52,631 nt of DNA, taken from JAWXVE01 sp044425555 (GTDB lineage Bacteria > Bacillota > Clostridia > Lachnospirales > Lachnospiraceae). Positions 24,993 to 34,348 of the stretch are shown piece after piece. Position 1 is the first letter of the stretch; the number at the start of each line of letters is the position of its first letter. The position numbers and the translations under genes are program-made. The notes under the pieces were generated by a model. The model had not been told where the DNA came from and searched no databases. It saw nothing but the letters and a program-made list of their open reading frames with translations. The stretch spans positions 1 through 52,631 of the forward strand of contig JAWXVF010000003.1 in assembly GCA_044425555.1 (NCBI GenBank), in the 5' to 3' direction.

Positions 24993-26930
24993 TTAACATT
25001 TCAAATAAATCATTAAGACTGAAATATCAGCAGGTGTGACGCCTGATATACGTGATGCTTGTCCAACGTTTAATGGTTCAAACTCTTTTAATTTTTGTCT
25101 TGCTTCTAAACGTAAACTTGATATATTATCGTAATTAATTGTTTTAGGGATTCTTTTATTTTCCATTTTTTTAAACTGTTCTACTTGTCTTAATTGTCTT
25201 GTAATATACCCATCATATTTAATATTAATATTTACTTGTTCTAGTACATCTGTAGGTAATTCAATCCTATTATAATCAATTTCTTCTAATATATCATATG
25301 ATAATTCTGATCTACATATTAATTCCGCTAATGATGAAGCTGTCTTTAAAATCGAACTTTTATGTTTTATTAAAAATTCTTGTATATTCTTCGAAGCACC
25401 TAATTTTGTATTGCGTAATCGTATTACTTCTTTATCAATTAATTCACGTTTAAATAATACCTCTTGATAACGTTCTTTTGATAATAATCCACATTGAAAA
25501 CCTTTTTCAACCAATCTTAAATCTGCATTATCTTGTCTTAATAGTAAACGATATTCTGCTCTAGAAGTCATCATACGATATGGTTCAAAGTTTTCTTTTG
25601 TAACAAGATCATCAATTAATACTCCAATATATGCCTCTGAACGATCAAGAATTAATGGTTCTTTATTTAATATAAAAGCAGATGCATTAATTCCTGCAAT
25701 TAAACCTTGTGCTGCTGCTTCTTCATAACCACTACTTCCATTAAATTGACCTGCACTAAATAAACCTTTTATATGCTTAAATTCCAATGTAGGGTATAAT
25801 TGTGTAGCATTTATACAATCATATTCTATAGCATATGCATTTCTGATTATTTTACAGTTTTCCATTCCAGTAACTGTACGATACATTTCTAATTGAACAT
25901 CTTCAGGTAAGGAAGATGACATTCCTCCAATATACATCTCATTACTAGATAATCCTTCGGGTTCAATAAAGACTTGATGTCTATTCTTATCTGAAAATTT
26001 AACTACCTTATCCTCTATAGAAGGACAATATCTAGGTCCTTTACCTTCAATAACGCCAGAGTACATTGGTGAACGATCCAAATTATTATTAATAATAGAA
26101 TGAGTTTTTTCATTAGTATAAGTAAGCCAACAAGAAATTTGTTCTTTCTGAATGTCATTAGGGTTTGTTGAAAAAGAAAATGGAACTATAATATCATCAC
26201 CTTTTTGTTCTTCCATCTTTGTAAAATCTAAAGATCGTTTATCCATTCTTGCTGGAGTTCCAGTTTTAAATCTTCTTAGTTCTATACCTAAATTTACTAA
26301 AGAATCAGAAAGATGACTAGAAGATTGTAAACCATCTGGTCCTGTTTCTGTAATAGCTTCACCACACAAACATCTTGCTTTTAAATAAGTACCTGAAGCT
26401 AATATTACAGATTTACATTCATATATTGCTCCAGTATAAATTTGCACACCTCCAATTTCATGTATAGTGTCAACATTCTTATAGTCTAATAATTGATTAT
26501 ATTCATCTAAATATCTCATGTCTTGTAAAGTTAACAATTTAACTACTTCTGCTTGCTTTATTGTAATACCTTTATGATTTTCAATAGTCCTTCGCATTTC
26601 TGTTGAATAGGCAATTTTGTCTGCTTGTGCACGTAAAGAATGTACAGCTGGACCTTTTGAAGTATTCAACATTTTAGATTGAATAAAAGTTCTATCAATA
26701 TTCCTACCCATTTCTCCACCTAGTGCGTCTACTTCTCGTACTAAATGTCCCTTAGAAGTTCCACCAATATTTGGATTACAAGGCATAAGTGCAATACTAT
26801 TTACACTTACTGTAAATAGCATAGTTTCTAATCCGAGTCTTGCACACGCTAATGCAGCTTCACATCCAGCATGACCAGCACCTATAATACACACATCTAC
26901 TTTTTCCCTAATTTTATTAATTCTATTCAT
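24993..26930 (-). CDS. mnmG: tRNA uridine-5-carboxymethylaminomethyl synthase, FAD subunit
   Basis: With MnmE it modifies the wobble uridine 34 of certain tRNAs. The 645-residue protein begins with the dinucleotide fold VCIIGAGHAGCEAALA and shows the conserved MPCNPNIGGTSKGHL, GTYLKARC and FNGSSGYEEAAAQG segments around the FAD and catalytic cysteines, and ends with the helical C-terminal region that binds MnmE and tRNA. Length is normal (about 630). It follows mnmE after 26 bp. Confidence 0.97.
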   Translation of the reverse strand: MNRINKIREKVDVCIIGAGHAGCEAALACARLGLETMLFTVSVNSIALMPCNPNIGGTSKGHLVREVDALGGEMGRNIDRTFIQSKMLNTSKGPAVHSLRAQADKIAYSTEMRRTIENHKGITIKQAEVVKLLTLQDMRYLDEYNQLLDYKNVDTIHEIGGVQIYTGAIYECKSVILASGTYLKARCLCGEAITETGPDGLQSSSHLSDSLVNLGIELRRFKTGTPARMDKRSLDFTKMEEQKGDDIIVPFSFSTNPNDIQKEQISCWLTYTNEKTHSIINNNLDRSPMYSGVIEGKGPRYCPSIEDKVVKFSDKNRHQVFIEPEGLSSNEMYIGGMSSSLPEDVQLEMYRTVTGMENCKIIRNAYAIEYDCINATQLYPTLEFKHIKGLFSAGQFNGSSGYEEAAAQGLIAGINASAFILNKEPLILDRSEAYIGVLIDDLVTKENFEPYRMMTSRAEYRLLLRQDNADLRLVEKGFQCGLLSKERYQEVLFKRELIDKEVIRLRNTKLGASKNIQEFLIKHKSSILKTASSLAELICRSELSYDILEEIDYNRIELPTDVLEQVNINIKYDGYITRQLRQVEQFKKMENKRIPKTINYDNISSLRLEARQKLKEFEPLNVGQASRISGVTPADISVLMIYLKC

Positions 26931-26956
26931 AATAAACCATACCTTTATTCTATATA

Positions 26957-28366
26957 TTATTTACCAGTACAAAATTTACTAAATATTTCATTAATAAGAT
27001 CTTCTGATACTTCTTCCCCTATTAAAAAACCTAAAGAAGAATAAGCACTCATTAAATCTATAGATAAAAAATCTTCTGGCATCTGCATATTTAAACTATT
27101 ATTTACTTGATTCATACTGTTTAAAGCATCCATAATTAATTCCTTATGCCTTATATTCGTAATTACAATTTCGTCATTAGTCAAAATATCGTTATTAAAA
27201 AATAATCCTTTAATACATTGTTTTACTTGCTCAATCCCCAAATTATTTTTAATAGATATTTCGAACATATGTTCCATATTTATAAAATTATTACCTATTG
27301 TATTATAAAATTCATTGCTTATCATTTCCTTTGTTATCACAGAAGATAAATCACATTTATTTAATAAGATAATATATTTTTTATCTTTAATAAATCTCAT
27401 AATTTCATAATCGCTATCCGAAAGTGATTCAGAAGTATCTATTATATAAATAATTAAATCTGCATTTAGACCTTGTTCTTTAGATTTTAAAATTCCGATT
27501 TTTTCTACTTCATCATTAGCATCTCTTATTCCAGCTGTATCTATTAATTGAAGACTAATACCATCTAACATAATGTGTTCTTCTATAAAATCTCTAGTAG
27601 TACCAGGAATATTAGTTACGATAGCTTTTTCAACACCTATCATCGCATTTAAAAAAGAGGATTTTCCTACATTTGGTTTTCCTAGGATTACCGTCTTGAT
27701 ACCCTCTTGTATATATTTACCATTTTCCGTAGAATCACATAAATATTGTAATTCTACAATAATTCCATTTACAACAATTCCTAACCTTTCTTCGTAACCA
27801 TCTAGAGAAATATGTTCTGGGTCATCTAACGCAGATTCTATAAAAGCAATTTCATATATAATTTGTCTTCTTAATTCTTTAACCTTTTGTAAAATAGCAC
27901 CTGATAATTGTTTCATAGATGATTTCAATGATAATTCATTTTTAGCATGAATCAAGTCCATTATTGCTTCCGCTTTTGATAAATCAATACGTCCATTTAA
28001 AAATGCACGTTTTGTAAATTCTCCTGGTTCTGCAATTCTAGTCCCATTTTTTAAAACAATAGTTAATATTTTATTCATAATTAGAATACCACCATGACAA
28101 TTAATTTCCACAGTATTTTCTGTAGTAAAGGAATTAGGAGACTTCATAATAGAAATCATAACTTCATCTATTAATTCTTCATCATCATAAATAAATCCAT
28201 AGTGAATCGTATGTGTCTTATAGTCCAATAAAGTTTGTTTATTAGATTTAGAACGAAAAATTTTATTTGCTACAACAAAAGCATCCTCACCACTAATTCT
28301 AATGATTCCAATACCAGCATTAGATAAAGCTGTTGCTATTGCAACTATTGTGTCACATTTAAACAT
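26957..28366 (-). CDS. mnmE: tRNA modification GTPase
   Basis: GTPase partner of MnmG. The 469-residue protein has an N-terminal folate-binding domain, a helical domain, an inserted G domain with Walker A GKPNVGKSSF, the DTAGIRD switch and NKCD, and the essential C-terminal CTGK with Cys466. A GC-rich hairpin lies just upstream, between the jag stop and the mnmE start, so mnmE may be expressed by read-through or from its own promoter. Confidence 0.97.
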   Translation of the reverse strand: MFKCDTIVAIATALSNAGIGIIRISGEDAFVVANKIFRSKSNKQTLLDYKTHTIHYGFIYDDEELIDEVMISIMKSPNSFTTENTVEINCHGGILIMNKILTIVLKNGTRIAEPGEFTKRAFLNGRIDLSKAEAIMDLIHAKNELSLKSSMKQLSGAILQKVKELRRQIIYEIAFIESALDDPEHISLDGYEERLGIVVNGIIVELQYLCDSTENGKYIQEGIKTVILGKPNVGKSSFLNAMIGVEKAIVTNIPGTTRDFIEEHIMLDGISLQLIDTAGIRDANDEVEKIGILKSKEQGLNADLIIYIIDTSESLSDSDYEIMRFIKDKKYIILLNKCDLSSVITKEMISNEFYNTIGNNFINMEHMFEISIKNNLGIEQVKQCIKGLFFNNDILTNDEIVITNIRHKELIMDALNSMNQVNNSLNMQMPEDFLSIDLMSAYSSLGFLIGEEVSEDLINEIFSKFCTGK

Positions 28367-28393
28367 ATCAAATCCTTTCTTACTATTTTAAAA

Positions 28394-28420
28394 TTCCCCC
28401 GTTAAAAGTAAACGGGGGAT
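28394..28420 (-). terminator. GC-rich hairpin between jag and mnmE
   Basis: CCCCCGTT (from 28396) pairs with AACGGGGG around a short A-rich loop, immediately after the jag stop codon in the direction of transcription. The following sequence AATTTTAAAA is only a weak T-tract, so it may be a partial terminator or an RNA-processing hairpin. The C5/G5 arms stand out in this AT-rich region. Confidence 0.6.
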
Positions 28421-28424
28421 TTTC

Positions 28425-29048
28425 TTATCTTTTTGGTGCAATCACAACTTTTCTATAAGGTTCATCACCTTCACTGTAAGTACTAATTGACTTATCCCCT
28501 TGTAAAGAGGAATGGATAATACGACGTTCATAAGGATTCATAGGTTCTAATGTAATACTTTTTTTAGTTCGTTTTACTTTATATGAAATATTCCTTGCAA
28601 GATTTTCTAATGTATCTCTTCTTCTTTTTCGATAATTCTCAGTATCTATCTTAACACGAACAAAATCTTCTACACCTTTATTAATTACTAAAGAAGTTAA
28701 ATATTGTATAGCATCTAGAGTTTGTCCCCTTTTACCAATTAAAATACCCATTTCATCACCTGATAAATCAATATTTAATGTATTATTATCCTCATTCATT
28801 TTTATATCAACGGTCACAATCATATTCATAGCTGCAAATACTTCATATAAAAATATCTTTGCTTGATCTAAAACTGTAGATTTTGATTTTGCATGAATCA
28901 CAAAAGGTTTAGCATTAAATCCCAAAAATCCAGAAGAGCCTTCACTTATTACTGTATATTCTAGTTTTTCACTTGTAATTCCTAATTGCTGACAAGCATC
29001 AATTATCGCATTATTCAAAGTCTTTGCAGAAATTTCAATATAATCCAT
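28425..29048 (-). CDS. jag: Jag/KhpB RNA-binding protein
   Basis: A 207-residue RNA-binding protein with an N-terminal Jag_N domain (to about 50), a KH domain with the GILIGKRGQTLDAIQYL motif and an R3H domain near the C-terminus (NPYERRIIHSSL). In other Firmicutes KhpB/Jag acts with KhpA on small RNAs and cell elongation. It lies 11 bp after yidC in the usual order. Confidence 0.94.
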   Translation of the reverse strand: MDYIEISAKTLNNAIIDACQQLGITSEKLEYTVISEGSSGFLGFNAKPFVIHAKSKSTVLDQAKIFLYEVFAAMNMIVTVDIKMNEDNNTLNIDLSGDEMGILIGKRGQTLDAIQYLTSLVINKGVEDFVRVKIDTENYRKRRRDTLENLARNISYKVKRTKKSITLEPMNPYERRIIHSSLQGDKSISTYSEGDEPYRKVVIAPKR

Positions 29049-29059
29049 TTTGAATCCTC

Positions 29060-30349
29060 CTATTTATTATTTCGTTCATTAAATTGTTTCACCATATTTG
29101 CTTTTGAAGCAATACTTCCACTATTTCCATTCTTATCATAATATTCACTAGCTTTTTTAACTGCAGCTTCACGTTCCTCTTTAGTAGTAGAAGATTTAGT
29201 AGCATGTACAGATTTTCCACCTAATTTAGGAATATTAGCATTCGTAGTAGATTGAGGTGGTAAACCTAATTTTTCACGTTTCTTATTATTTTTTTCAACA
29301 TTCTTTTCAATCAAGGCATCAATGTCTAATTTATCAATATGTTTATTAATTACAACTTGTTGCACACTTCTTACTACAGAACCTGCAATCCAATAAAGAC
29401 CCATACCAGCTGGAAAAGAAAAACAAAAGACAGCTGACATAATAGGCATTATGTTATTCATCATCTTCATAGAAGCTACCATAGAATTATTAGGATCATC
29501 ACTCATAGCAGCTTGTGGCATTAATTTTGTATTAATCCATTGAGTTAATGCTGCAAATAATGGAATCATTAATGCACCTAATATAGCAAGCCACTCACCA
29601 GTACTAAAACTATTCAATATAGTATATGATGGAGAATTTGACATATTTAAACCAAGAAAATTATTATAAATATTTAATTTTTCCAAGGTTGATACAACAT
29701 CACTTGCTAAAGTGGGAAACTCTACTTTTAATGATTCAAAATCTGAAGAAGATGCCATGTTTAAAGAATCTATAATTGTATTTTGAATATATTCCATATT
29801 ACCACTTAAAAACAATTCATTATCATACTGCTTAGAATACATGGCAGATGTACTAAAATTACGTATATATTCAATAATATCTTGTTGCGTAGAAATCTTC
29901 TCTACTAATGGATCAAAAGCAATCTTCATTTTTGTTACATATGCAGGCATTGCATAGATTACACGATATAGAGCAAAAAGAATTGGCATTTGAATTAATA
30001 ATGGAAGACAACTTCCCATTGGAGAAACACCATACTTGGCATAAACAGCTTGAGTTTCTTGATTCATAGCCATCATTGATTCATTATCTTTTTTACCTTC
30101 ATATTTCTTGCGCACGACCTGTAATTCAGGGTTCATCTTAGCTGAAAACTTTGAGAATTTCTGTTGCTTAATCGTCAAAGGTAACATAATAAGATTAATT
30201 AAAATTGTGAATAAAATAATAGACAGACCAACATTAGGAATGTTAATCATATCTAGCACATTAAAAATACCATCCATTAAATAACCAAGTAATTCTGCAA
30301 CTGGTCCAATAATAAATGTAGTATTCTTTGTTAATAAAATACCTAACAA
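29060..30349 (-). CDS. yidC: Membrane protein insertase YidC/OxaA
   Basis: Inserts proteins into the membrane alone or with SecYEG. The 429-residue protein has the short Gram-positive layout: TM1 near the N-terminus, a hydrophilic hairpin, then the core with IQMPILFALYRVI and a GLYWIAGSVVRSVQQ end, followed by a basic tail. There is an added hydrophilic stretch of about 80 residues (about 150-230) between core segments. Unlike Bacillus SpoIIIJ there is no lipobox cysteine at the start. The start is TTG (30347-30349), seven bases after AGGAGG. Confidence 0.94.
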   Translation of the reverse strand: MLGILLTKNTTFIIGPVAELLGYLMDGIFNVLDMINIPNVGLSIILFTILINLIMLPLTIKQQKFSKFSAKMNPELQVVRKKYEGKKDNESMMAMNQETQAVYAKYGVSPMGSCLPLLIQMPILFALYRVIYAMPAYVTKMKIAFDPLVEKISTQQDIIEYIRNFSTSAMYSKQYDNELFLSGNMEYIQNTIIDSLNMASSSDFESLKVEFPTLASDVVSTLEKLNIYNNFLGLNMSNSPSYTILNSFSTGEWLAILGALMIPLFAALTQWINTKLMPQAAMSDDPNNSMVASMKMMNNIMPIMSAVFCFSFPAGMGLYWIAGSVVRSVQQVVINKHIDKLDIDALIEKNVEKNNKKREKLGLPPQSTTNANIPKLGGKSVHATKSSTTKEEREAAVKKASEYYDKNGNSGSIASKANMVKQFNERNNK

Positions 30350-30384
30350 AATAAAACCTCCTATTATATAATCATTTAATCTAT

Positions 30385-30594
30385 TTAAGGTACCGGATCA
30401 TATCCACCTCTTGAAAAAGGATTACACCTTAAAATTCTCCAACAAGTAAGAATTCCACCTTTCATTATACCATGCTTTTGAATTGCTTCTAAACCATAAT
30501 TAGAACAAGATGGAATATAAGGACAACGAACACTTTTTAAAGGAGATACATATTTTTGATACAATAAGATTAAATTAATTATAATTTTCTTCAT
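30385..30594 (-). CDS. yidD: Membrane protein insertion efficiency factor YidD
   Basis: A 69-residue member of the YidD family with the motif RCPYIPSCSNYGLEAIQKHG and the LRCNPFSRGGYDPVP ending. It lies between rnpA and yidC, its conserved place. The ribosome site (GGAG) is rather far from the ATG, so expression may be low. Confidence 0.93.
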   Translation of the reverse strand: MKKIIINLILLYQKYVSPLKSVRCPYIPSCSNYGLEAIQKHGIMKGGILTCWRILRCNPFSRGGYDPVP

Positions 30595-30620
30595 AATATT
30601 TTCAGATTTACTCCATACAA

Positions 30621-30704
30621 AATAAAAATAAATTTTTATAATCTACTATGTTAATAAAGAAGTAATTTATACATATGAACTTAATAAAAATAAATTTTTA
30701 TAAT
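30621..30704. repeat. 22-bp direct repeat around the rnpA 3' end
   Basis: An identical 22-bp AT-only sequence occurs at 30621-30642 and 30683-30704. The second copy encodes the last codons and stop of rnpA. It looks like a local duplication that placed an extra copy of the rnpA tail in the rnpA-yidD spacer. Confidence 0.6.
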
Positions 30705-31028
30705 TTTATGAAGTTTTGAAAGATGTAATAATGCACTTTCCGCCTCTTGATAAGTAATAGAAGATGCATTCTGTCTTGCTATGACTACAATATCTAAACC
30801 ACTATTAAATATATTTTCATGTAATCGATAGCTTTCTCTTATTAATCTTGTAATACGATGTCTTACAACACTATTGCCAACTTTTTTACTAACAGATAAT
30901 CCAAGTCGATTAATTGATTGATTATTTTCATACACATACATTACAAAATACTTATTGGCAAAAGATTTACCATTTTTATAAACAACTTGAAAATCACTAT
31001 TTTTCTTAAGCGATTGCGAAAATTTCAT
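30681..31028 (-). CDS. rnpA: Ribonuclease P protein component
   Basis: Protein subunit that helps the RNase P RNA cut tRNA 5' leaders. The 115-residue basic protein has the conserved N-terminus KKNSDFQVVYKNGKSFANK and the RNR-type motif VVRHRITRLIRESYR. It lies 91 bp after rpmH, separated by a terminator-like hairpin, so it may use read-through from the rpmH promoter. Confidence 0.96.
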   Translation of the reverse strand: MKFSQSLKKNSDFQVVYKNGKSFANKYFVMYVYENNQSINRLGLSVSKKVGNSVVRHRITRLIRESYRLHENIFNSGLDIVVIARQNASSITYQEAESALLHLSKLHKIIKIYFY

Positions 31029-31098
31029 TCCTTAATTACTCCATTCTTATCAATCACTACTAAGTTCAATAATCTCTATTAAAATATAGATAATAGAG

Positions 31099-31120
31099 AA
31101 AAAGGTCACATAAAGTGACC
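31099..31120 (-). terminator. Terminator overlapping the rpmH stop codon
   Basis: GGTCAC (31104-31109) pairs with GTGACC (31115-31120) around a 5-nt loop, with five Ts next on the minus strand. The last base of the rpmH stop codon is the first base of the stem. It should lower rnpA transcription relative to rpmH. Confidence 0.75.
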
Positions 31121-31254
31121 TAAGCAGACAATCTCTTTCTTCCTTTTGCTCTTCTAGCAGCAATTACTTTTCTACCACCTGGAGTACTCATTCTTTTTCT
31201 AAAACCATGTACTTTTGATCTTGAACGTTTTTTTGGTTGAAATGTCATTTTCAT
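31120..31254 (-). CDS. rpmH: Ribosomal protein L34
   Basis: A 44-residue, strongly basic protein read on the minus strand: it starts MKMTFQPKKRSRSKVHGF and ends AKGRKRLSA, an unmistakable L34. The start ATG (31252-31254) follows AAGGAGGTG; an alternative ATG lies two codons inside. It is the first gene of the leftward oriC operon and has a strong promoter about 95 bp upstream. Confidence 0.97.
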   Translation of the reverse strand: MKMTFQPKKRSRSKVHGFRKRMSTPGGRKVIAARRAKGRKRLSA

Positions 31255-31346
31255 AGTTACTACACCTCCTTCTCAAATATACCTACCTATATTCTATCTC
31301 ATAAGGTAAACTTCATTAAACAATATTGTATGAAAATATCATTACG

Positions 31347-31375
31347 ATTATATAAGATTAATGGTTGCTAGTCAA
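31347..31375 (-). promoter_or_regulatory. rpmH promoter
   Basis: On the minus strand, TTGACT (31370-31375) and a perfect TATAAT (31347-31352) are separated by exactly 17 bp, about 95 bp upstream of the rpmH start. Confidence 0.85.
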
Positions 31376-31580
31376 GGGAAAGTAAGGTTTTTTTATAATA
31401 TTAATAATATTAATACTAGATATTGATTTTTTTATATAATATAACTAGATGTAGATTGAATATGATATTTTTTTACTTTCAACCATAATCTAATTGCTAT
31501 TTTGATGTAATTAGTTTAATATATAGTAGAGGAATTATCTAATAACGAAATTACTAATCTAAGGAGTATAGAATATAATT
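31376..31580 (+). promoter_or_regulatory. dnaA upstream region
   Basis: Very AT-rich non-coding DNA between the rpmH promoter and dnaA. It has runs of T and a small TAATATTAATAATATTAAT palindrome near 31397-31415. TTGCTA (31494-31499) and TAATAT (31517-31522) with a 17-bp spacer form a weak candidate dnaA promoter. I found no exact DnaA box (TTATNCACA) here. Confidence 0.4.
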
Positions 31581-32951
31581 ATGGATGCAATGAGCCTAAA
31601 ATGGGATGAAATTAAAGAAATTATAAGAATAGAATATGAGCTATCCGATATTTCTTTTCACACATGGATTAAACCATTAGTATTACACAGTATAATAGAA
31701 CAAACTGTTACTATCCTAATTCCTTCCAATCAATCTCATGCCCTTAAGTATATTACTGATAAATATAAATTATTTTTCCAAGTTACCATAACAGAAATGT
31801 TTGAAATACCATATGAAATAAACTTTGTTTTAGAAACCGATATTAATAAACAAGAAGATAATGCGATACAGAATAATGTAACACAGCAATCTAATAATCA
31901 TACTAATTATGGAAAAACAAATCTAAACCAAAAGTATAAATTTGATACCTTTGTAGTAGGTAGTAATAATAATCTAGCACATTCAGCTTGTCTAGCAGTT
32001 GCAGAATCACAGCCAGGAGAAGTATATAATCCATTATTTCTCTATGGTGGTCCAGGTCTTGGTAAAACACATTTAATGCATTCTATCGGTCACTATATGT
32101 TAGAGCACGATCAGAATATGAATGTTTTGTATGTTACATCTGAAGAATTTACCAATGAAGTTATAGAATCTATTAGAAGTGGTAATAATTCTTCTATGAG
32201 TAAACTACGTGAAAAATATCGTTCAGTTGATGTACTAATGGTAGATGATGTTCAATTTATAATCGGTAAAGAAAGAACACAAGAAGAATTTTTTAATACA
32301 TTCAATGCATTATTTGCATCTGGTAAGCAAATTGTATTATCTTCTGATAAACCTCCTAAAGATATGGAGATATTAGAAGAACGTATTCGTTCTAGATTTC
32401 AAAGTGGATTAATCTCTGATATTCAAGCACCAGATTATGAAACTCGTGTTGCAATACTTAGAAAAAATGCTGAAAATTTCAACAAAATTATTGATGAAGA
32501 GATTATTAAATATATAGCAACAAATATCAAATCAAATATCAGAGAATTAGAAGGTGCATTAAATAAAATTATTGCTACTTCTAGATTAAATAATACTGAA
32601 TTAACATTAACACTAGCAGAAACAGCTTTAAAAGATATGATTAGCCAAAATGAATCCATTGTTACACCTGAACTAATTATAGATGTTGTAGCAGAACATT
32701 TTGGGATATCACCACAAGATATCACTTCAAAAAAGAGAAATATTGAATTTGCATTTCCTAGACAAATTGTAATGTATATTTGTAGAGAAATGTTAGATAT
32801 ACCATTAACGAAAGTTGCTAAGTTACTAGGAAAAAAAGATCATACAACTATACTACATGGAATTAATAAGGTAAAAGAAGAACTTGAGAAAAATGATGAG
32901 CTAAAAAATAAGTTAATCATTATACGTAAAAAAATTAGCCCTACTACATAA
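31581..32951 (+). CDS. dnaA: Chromosomal replication initiator DnaA
   Basis: Opens the origin and loads the helicase. The 456-residue protein has domain I (about 1-80, FHTWIKPL), a polar linker rich in Gln and Asn (about 88-115), the AAA+ domain with Walker A GGPGLGKT (156-163) and Walker B DVLMVDDVQF, and the C-terminal DNA-binding domain with KKRNIEFAFPRQIVMYICRE and KKDHTTILHG. AAGGAG lies 14 nt before the ATG, an unusually long spacing that may keep translation low. Confidence 0.98.
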   Translation: MDAMSLKWDEIKEIIRIEYELSDISFHTWIKPLVLHSIIEQTVTILIPSNQSHALKYITDKYKLFFQVTITEMFEIPYEINFVLETDINKQEDNAIQNNVTQQSNNHTNYGKTNLNQKYKFDTFVVGSNNNLAHSACLAVAESQPGEVYNPLFLYGGPGLGKTHLMHSIGHYMLEHDQNMNVLYVTSEEFTNEVIESIRSGNNSSMSKLREKYRSVDVLMVDDVQFIIGKERTQEEFFNTFNALFASGKQIVLSSDKPPKDMEILEERIRSRFQSGLISDIQAPDYETRVAILRKNAENFNKIIDEEIIKYIATNIKSNIRELEGALNKIIATSRLNNTELTLTLAETALKDMISQNESIVTPELIIDVVAEHFGISPQDITSKKRNIEFAFPRQIVMYICREMLDIPLTKVAKLLGKKDHTTILHGINKVKEELEKNDELKNKLIIIRKKISPTT

Positions 32952-33220
32952 AGTTATAAACATATTAATGTAGATAAAATAATTATAAAAAATCATATTA
33001 AAATATAGCTAACTATTTATGTGAATAACTTACTATTTATTCTTAACTTATTAGAAAGATTTAAACAAGTTATTCATTTATAAAGACTAGTAAATAAGGG
33101 ATATATAAGACTTATTAACATTTACACAATGCCTATTACTAAGACTACGAAAGTAATCTATATAATATATAAATAAAAGCATCAATTTTTTTGTAAAATA
33201 GAGAAAGGAATTTATACACA
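32952..33220. other. Probable oriC: dnaA-dnaN spacer with DnaA boxes
   Basis: A 269-bp AT-rich spacer. Exact TTATNCACA boxes are TTATTCACA on the minus strand (33020-33028) and TTATACACA on the plus strand (33212-33220). Weaker relatives are TTATTCATT (33071-33079) and TTATTAACA (33113-33121). The stretch near 33150-33185, almost pure A/T, could be the unwinding element. The location matches the Firmicute origin, but the exact initiation site is inferred. Confidence 0.7.
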
Positions 33221-34330
33221 ATGAAAATAATATGTGAAAAATCAATTTTGTTAAATGGTATAAAAACAGTTGCAAGAGCAGTTGCTAATAAAGGGAATAT
33301 GTCTATTACAGAATGTATATTAATAGATGTTACAAATGATTATATTACATTAACAGCAAATAATTTAGAATTAGGAATTGAAACTGTTATAGGTGGTGTA
33401 ATTGTAGAAAAGGGTAAAATTGCATTAGATGCTAAAATGTTATTAGAATTAGTAAGTAAGTTACCTGATAGTAAAGTGACAGTAAATACAAATGAAGAAT
33501 ATATTACAACAATTACTTGTGAAAAAGCAAAATTTAGAATAATTGGTAAATCTGGTGATGATTTTTCTTATTTACCTCATATTGAAAAAAATGATTCAAT
33601 ACAAATATCACAATATGCTCTTAGGGAAATTATTAGACAAACCAGTTTTTCATTAGCAGATAGTGATTTGAATAAGATTCTTACAGGCGAATTATTTGAA
33701 ATCATGGAGAATCAATTAAAGGTAGTATCTTCAGATGGTCATCGTATATCTATCCGTAAGATTGAGTTAAAAGAAGAGTATAATTCTAAAAAAGTAGTTG
33801 TACCAGGAAAAACTTTAAATGAAATTAGTAAGATCTTAACAGGTGATGAAACATTAAATGTAATTATATATTTTTCGGATAAACATATTTTATTTGAATA
33901 TGAACAAACAACAGTGGTATCAAGAATTATTGAAGGAAATTACTTAAAATACGATACTATGTTACTAAATGATTATGAAACTAAAGTAAGTGTAAATAAA
34001 AAAGAATTTTTAGAATGTATTGATCGTTCTATGCTTTTAATTAAAGAAGGGGATAAAAAACCAATTATAATCACTATTTCTGATGGAGTGATGGAATTAA
34101 AAATTAATTCTGTAGTTGGTAGTATGAATGAGGAAATTATCATAGATAAAGAAGGACAAGATATTATGATAGGGTTTAATGCAAAATTCATTATGGATGC
34201 ATTAAAAGTAATTGACGAAGAAATAATAGATATTTATTTAGTAAATCCTAAAGTTCCATGTTTTATTAAAAGTCCAAATGAATCATATATTTATATGGTA
34301 TTTCCAGTTAATTTTACAGTTGTTTCATAA
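33221..34330 (+). CDS. dnaN: DNA polymerase III beta subunit (sliding clamp)
   Basis: Ring-shaped processivity clamp; 369 residues in three repeated clamp domains, starting MKIICEKSILLNGIKTVARAV and ending MVFPVNFTV, normal for the family. AGAAAGGAA precedes the start, and a DnaA box fills the bases between this ribosome site and the ATG. It follows dnaA across the origin spacer and precedes yaaA. Confidence 0.97.
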   Translation: MKIICEKSILLNGIKTVARAVANKGNMSITECILIDVTNDYITLTANNLELGIETVIGGVIVEKGKIALDAKMLLELVSKLPDSKVTVNTNEEYITTITCEKAKFRIIGKSGDDFSYLPHIEKNDSIQISQYALREIIRQTSFSLADSDLNKILTGELFEIMENQLKVVSSDGHRISIRKIELKEEYNSKKVVVPGKTLNEISKILTGDETLNVIIYFSDKHILFEYEQTTVVSRIIEGNYLKYDTMLLNDYETKVSVNKKEFLECIDRSMLLIKEGDKKPIIITISDGVMELKINSVVGSMNEEIIIDKEGQDIMIGFNAKFIMDALKVIDEEIIDIYLVNPKVPCFIKSPNESYIYMVFPVNFTVVS

Positions 34331-34348
34331 GTTAGATGGGAGATTACA

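Noticed and set aside
33085..33100. TAGTAAATA near 33089 as DnaA-trio elements
   Set aside because: Only two or three weak trios without a neighbouring exact DnaA box or GC-rich spacer; too common in AT-rich DNA to claim.
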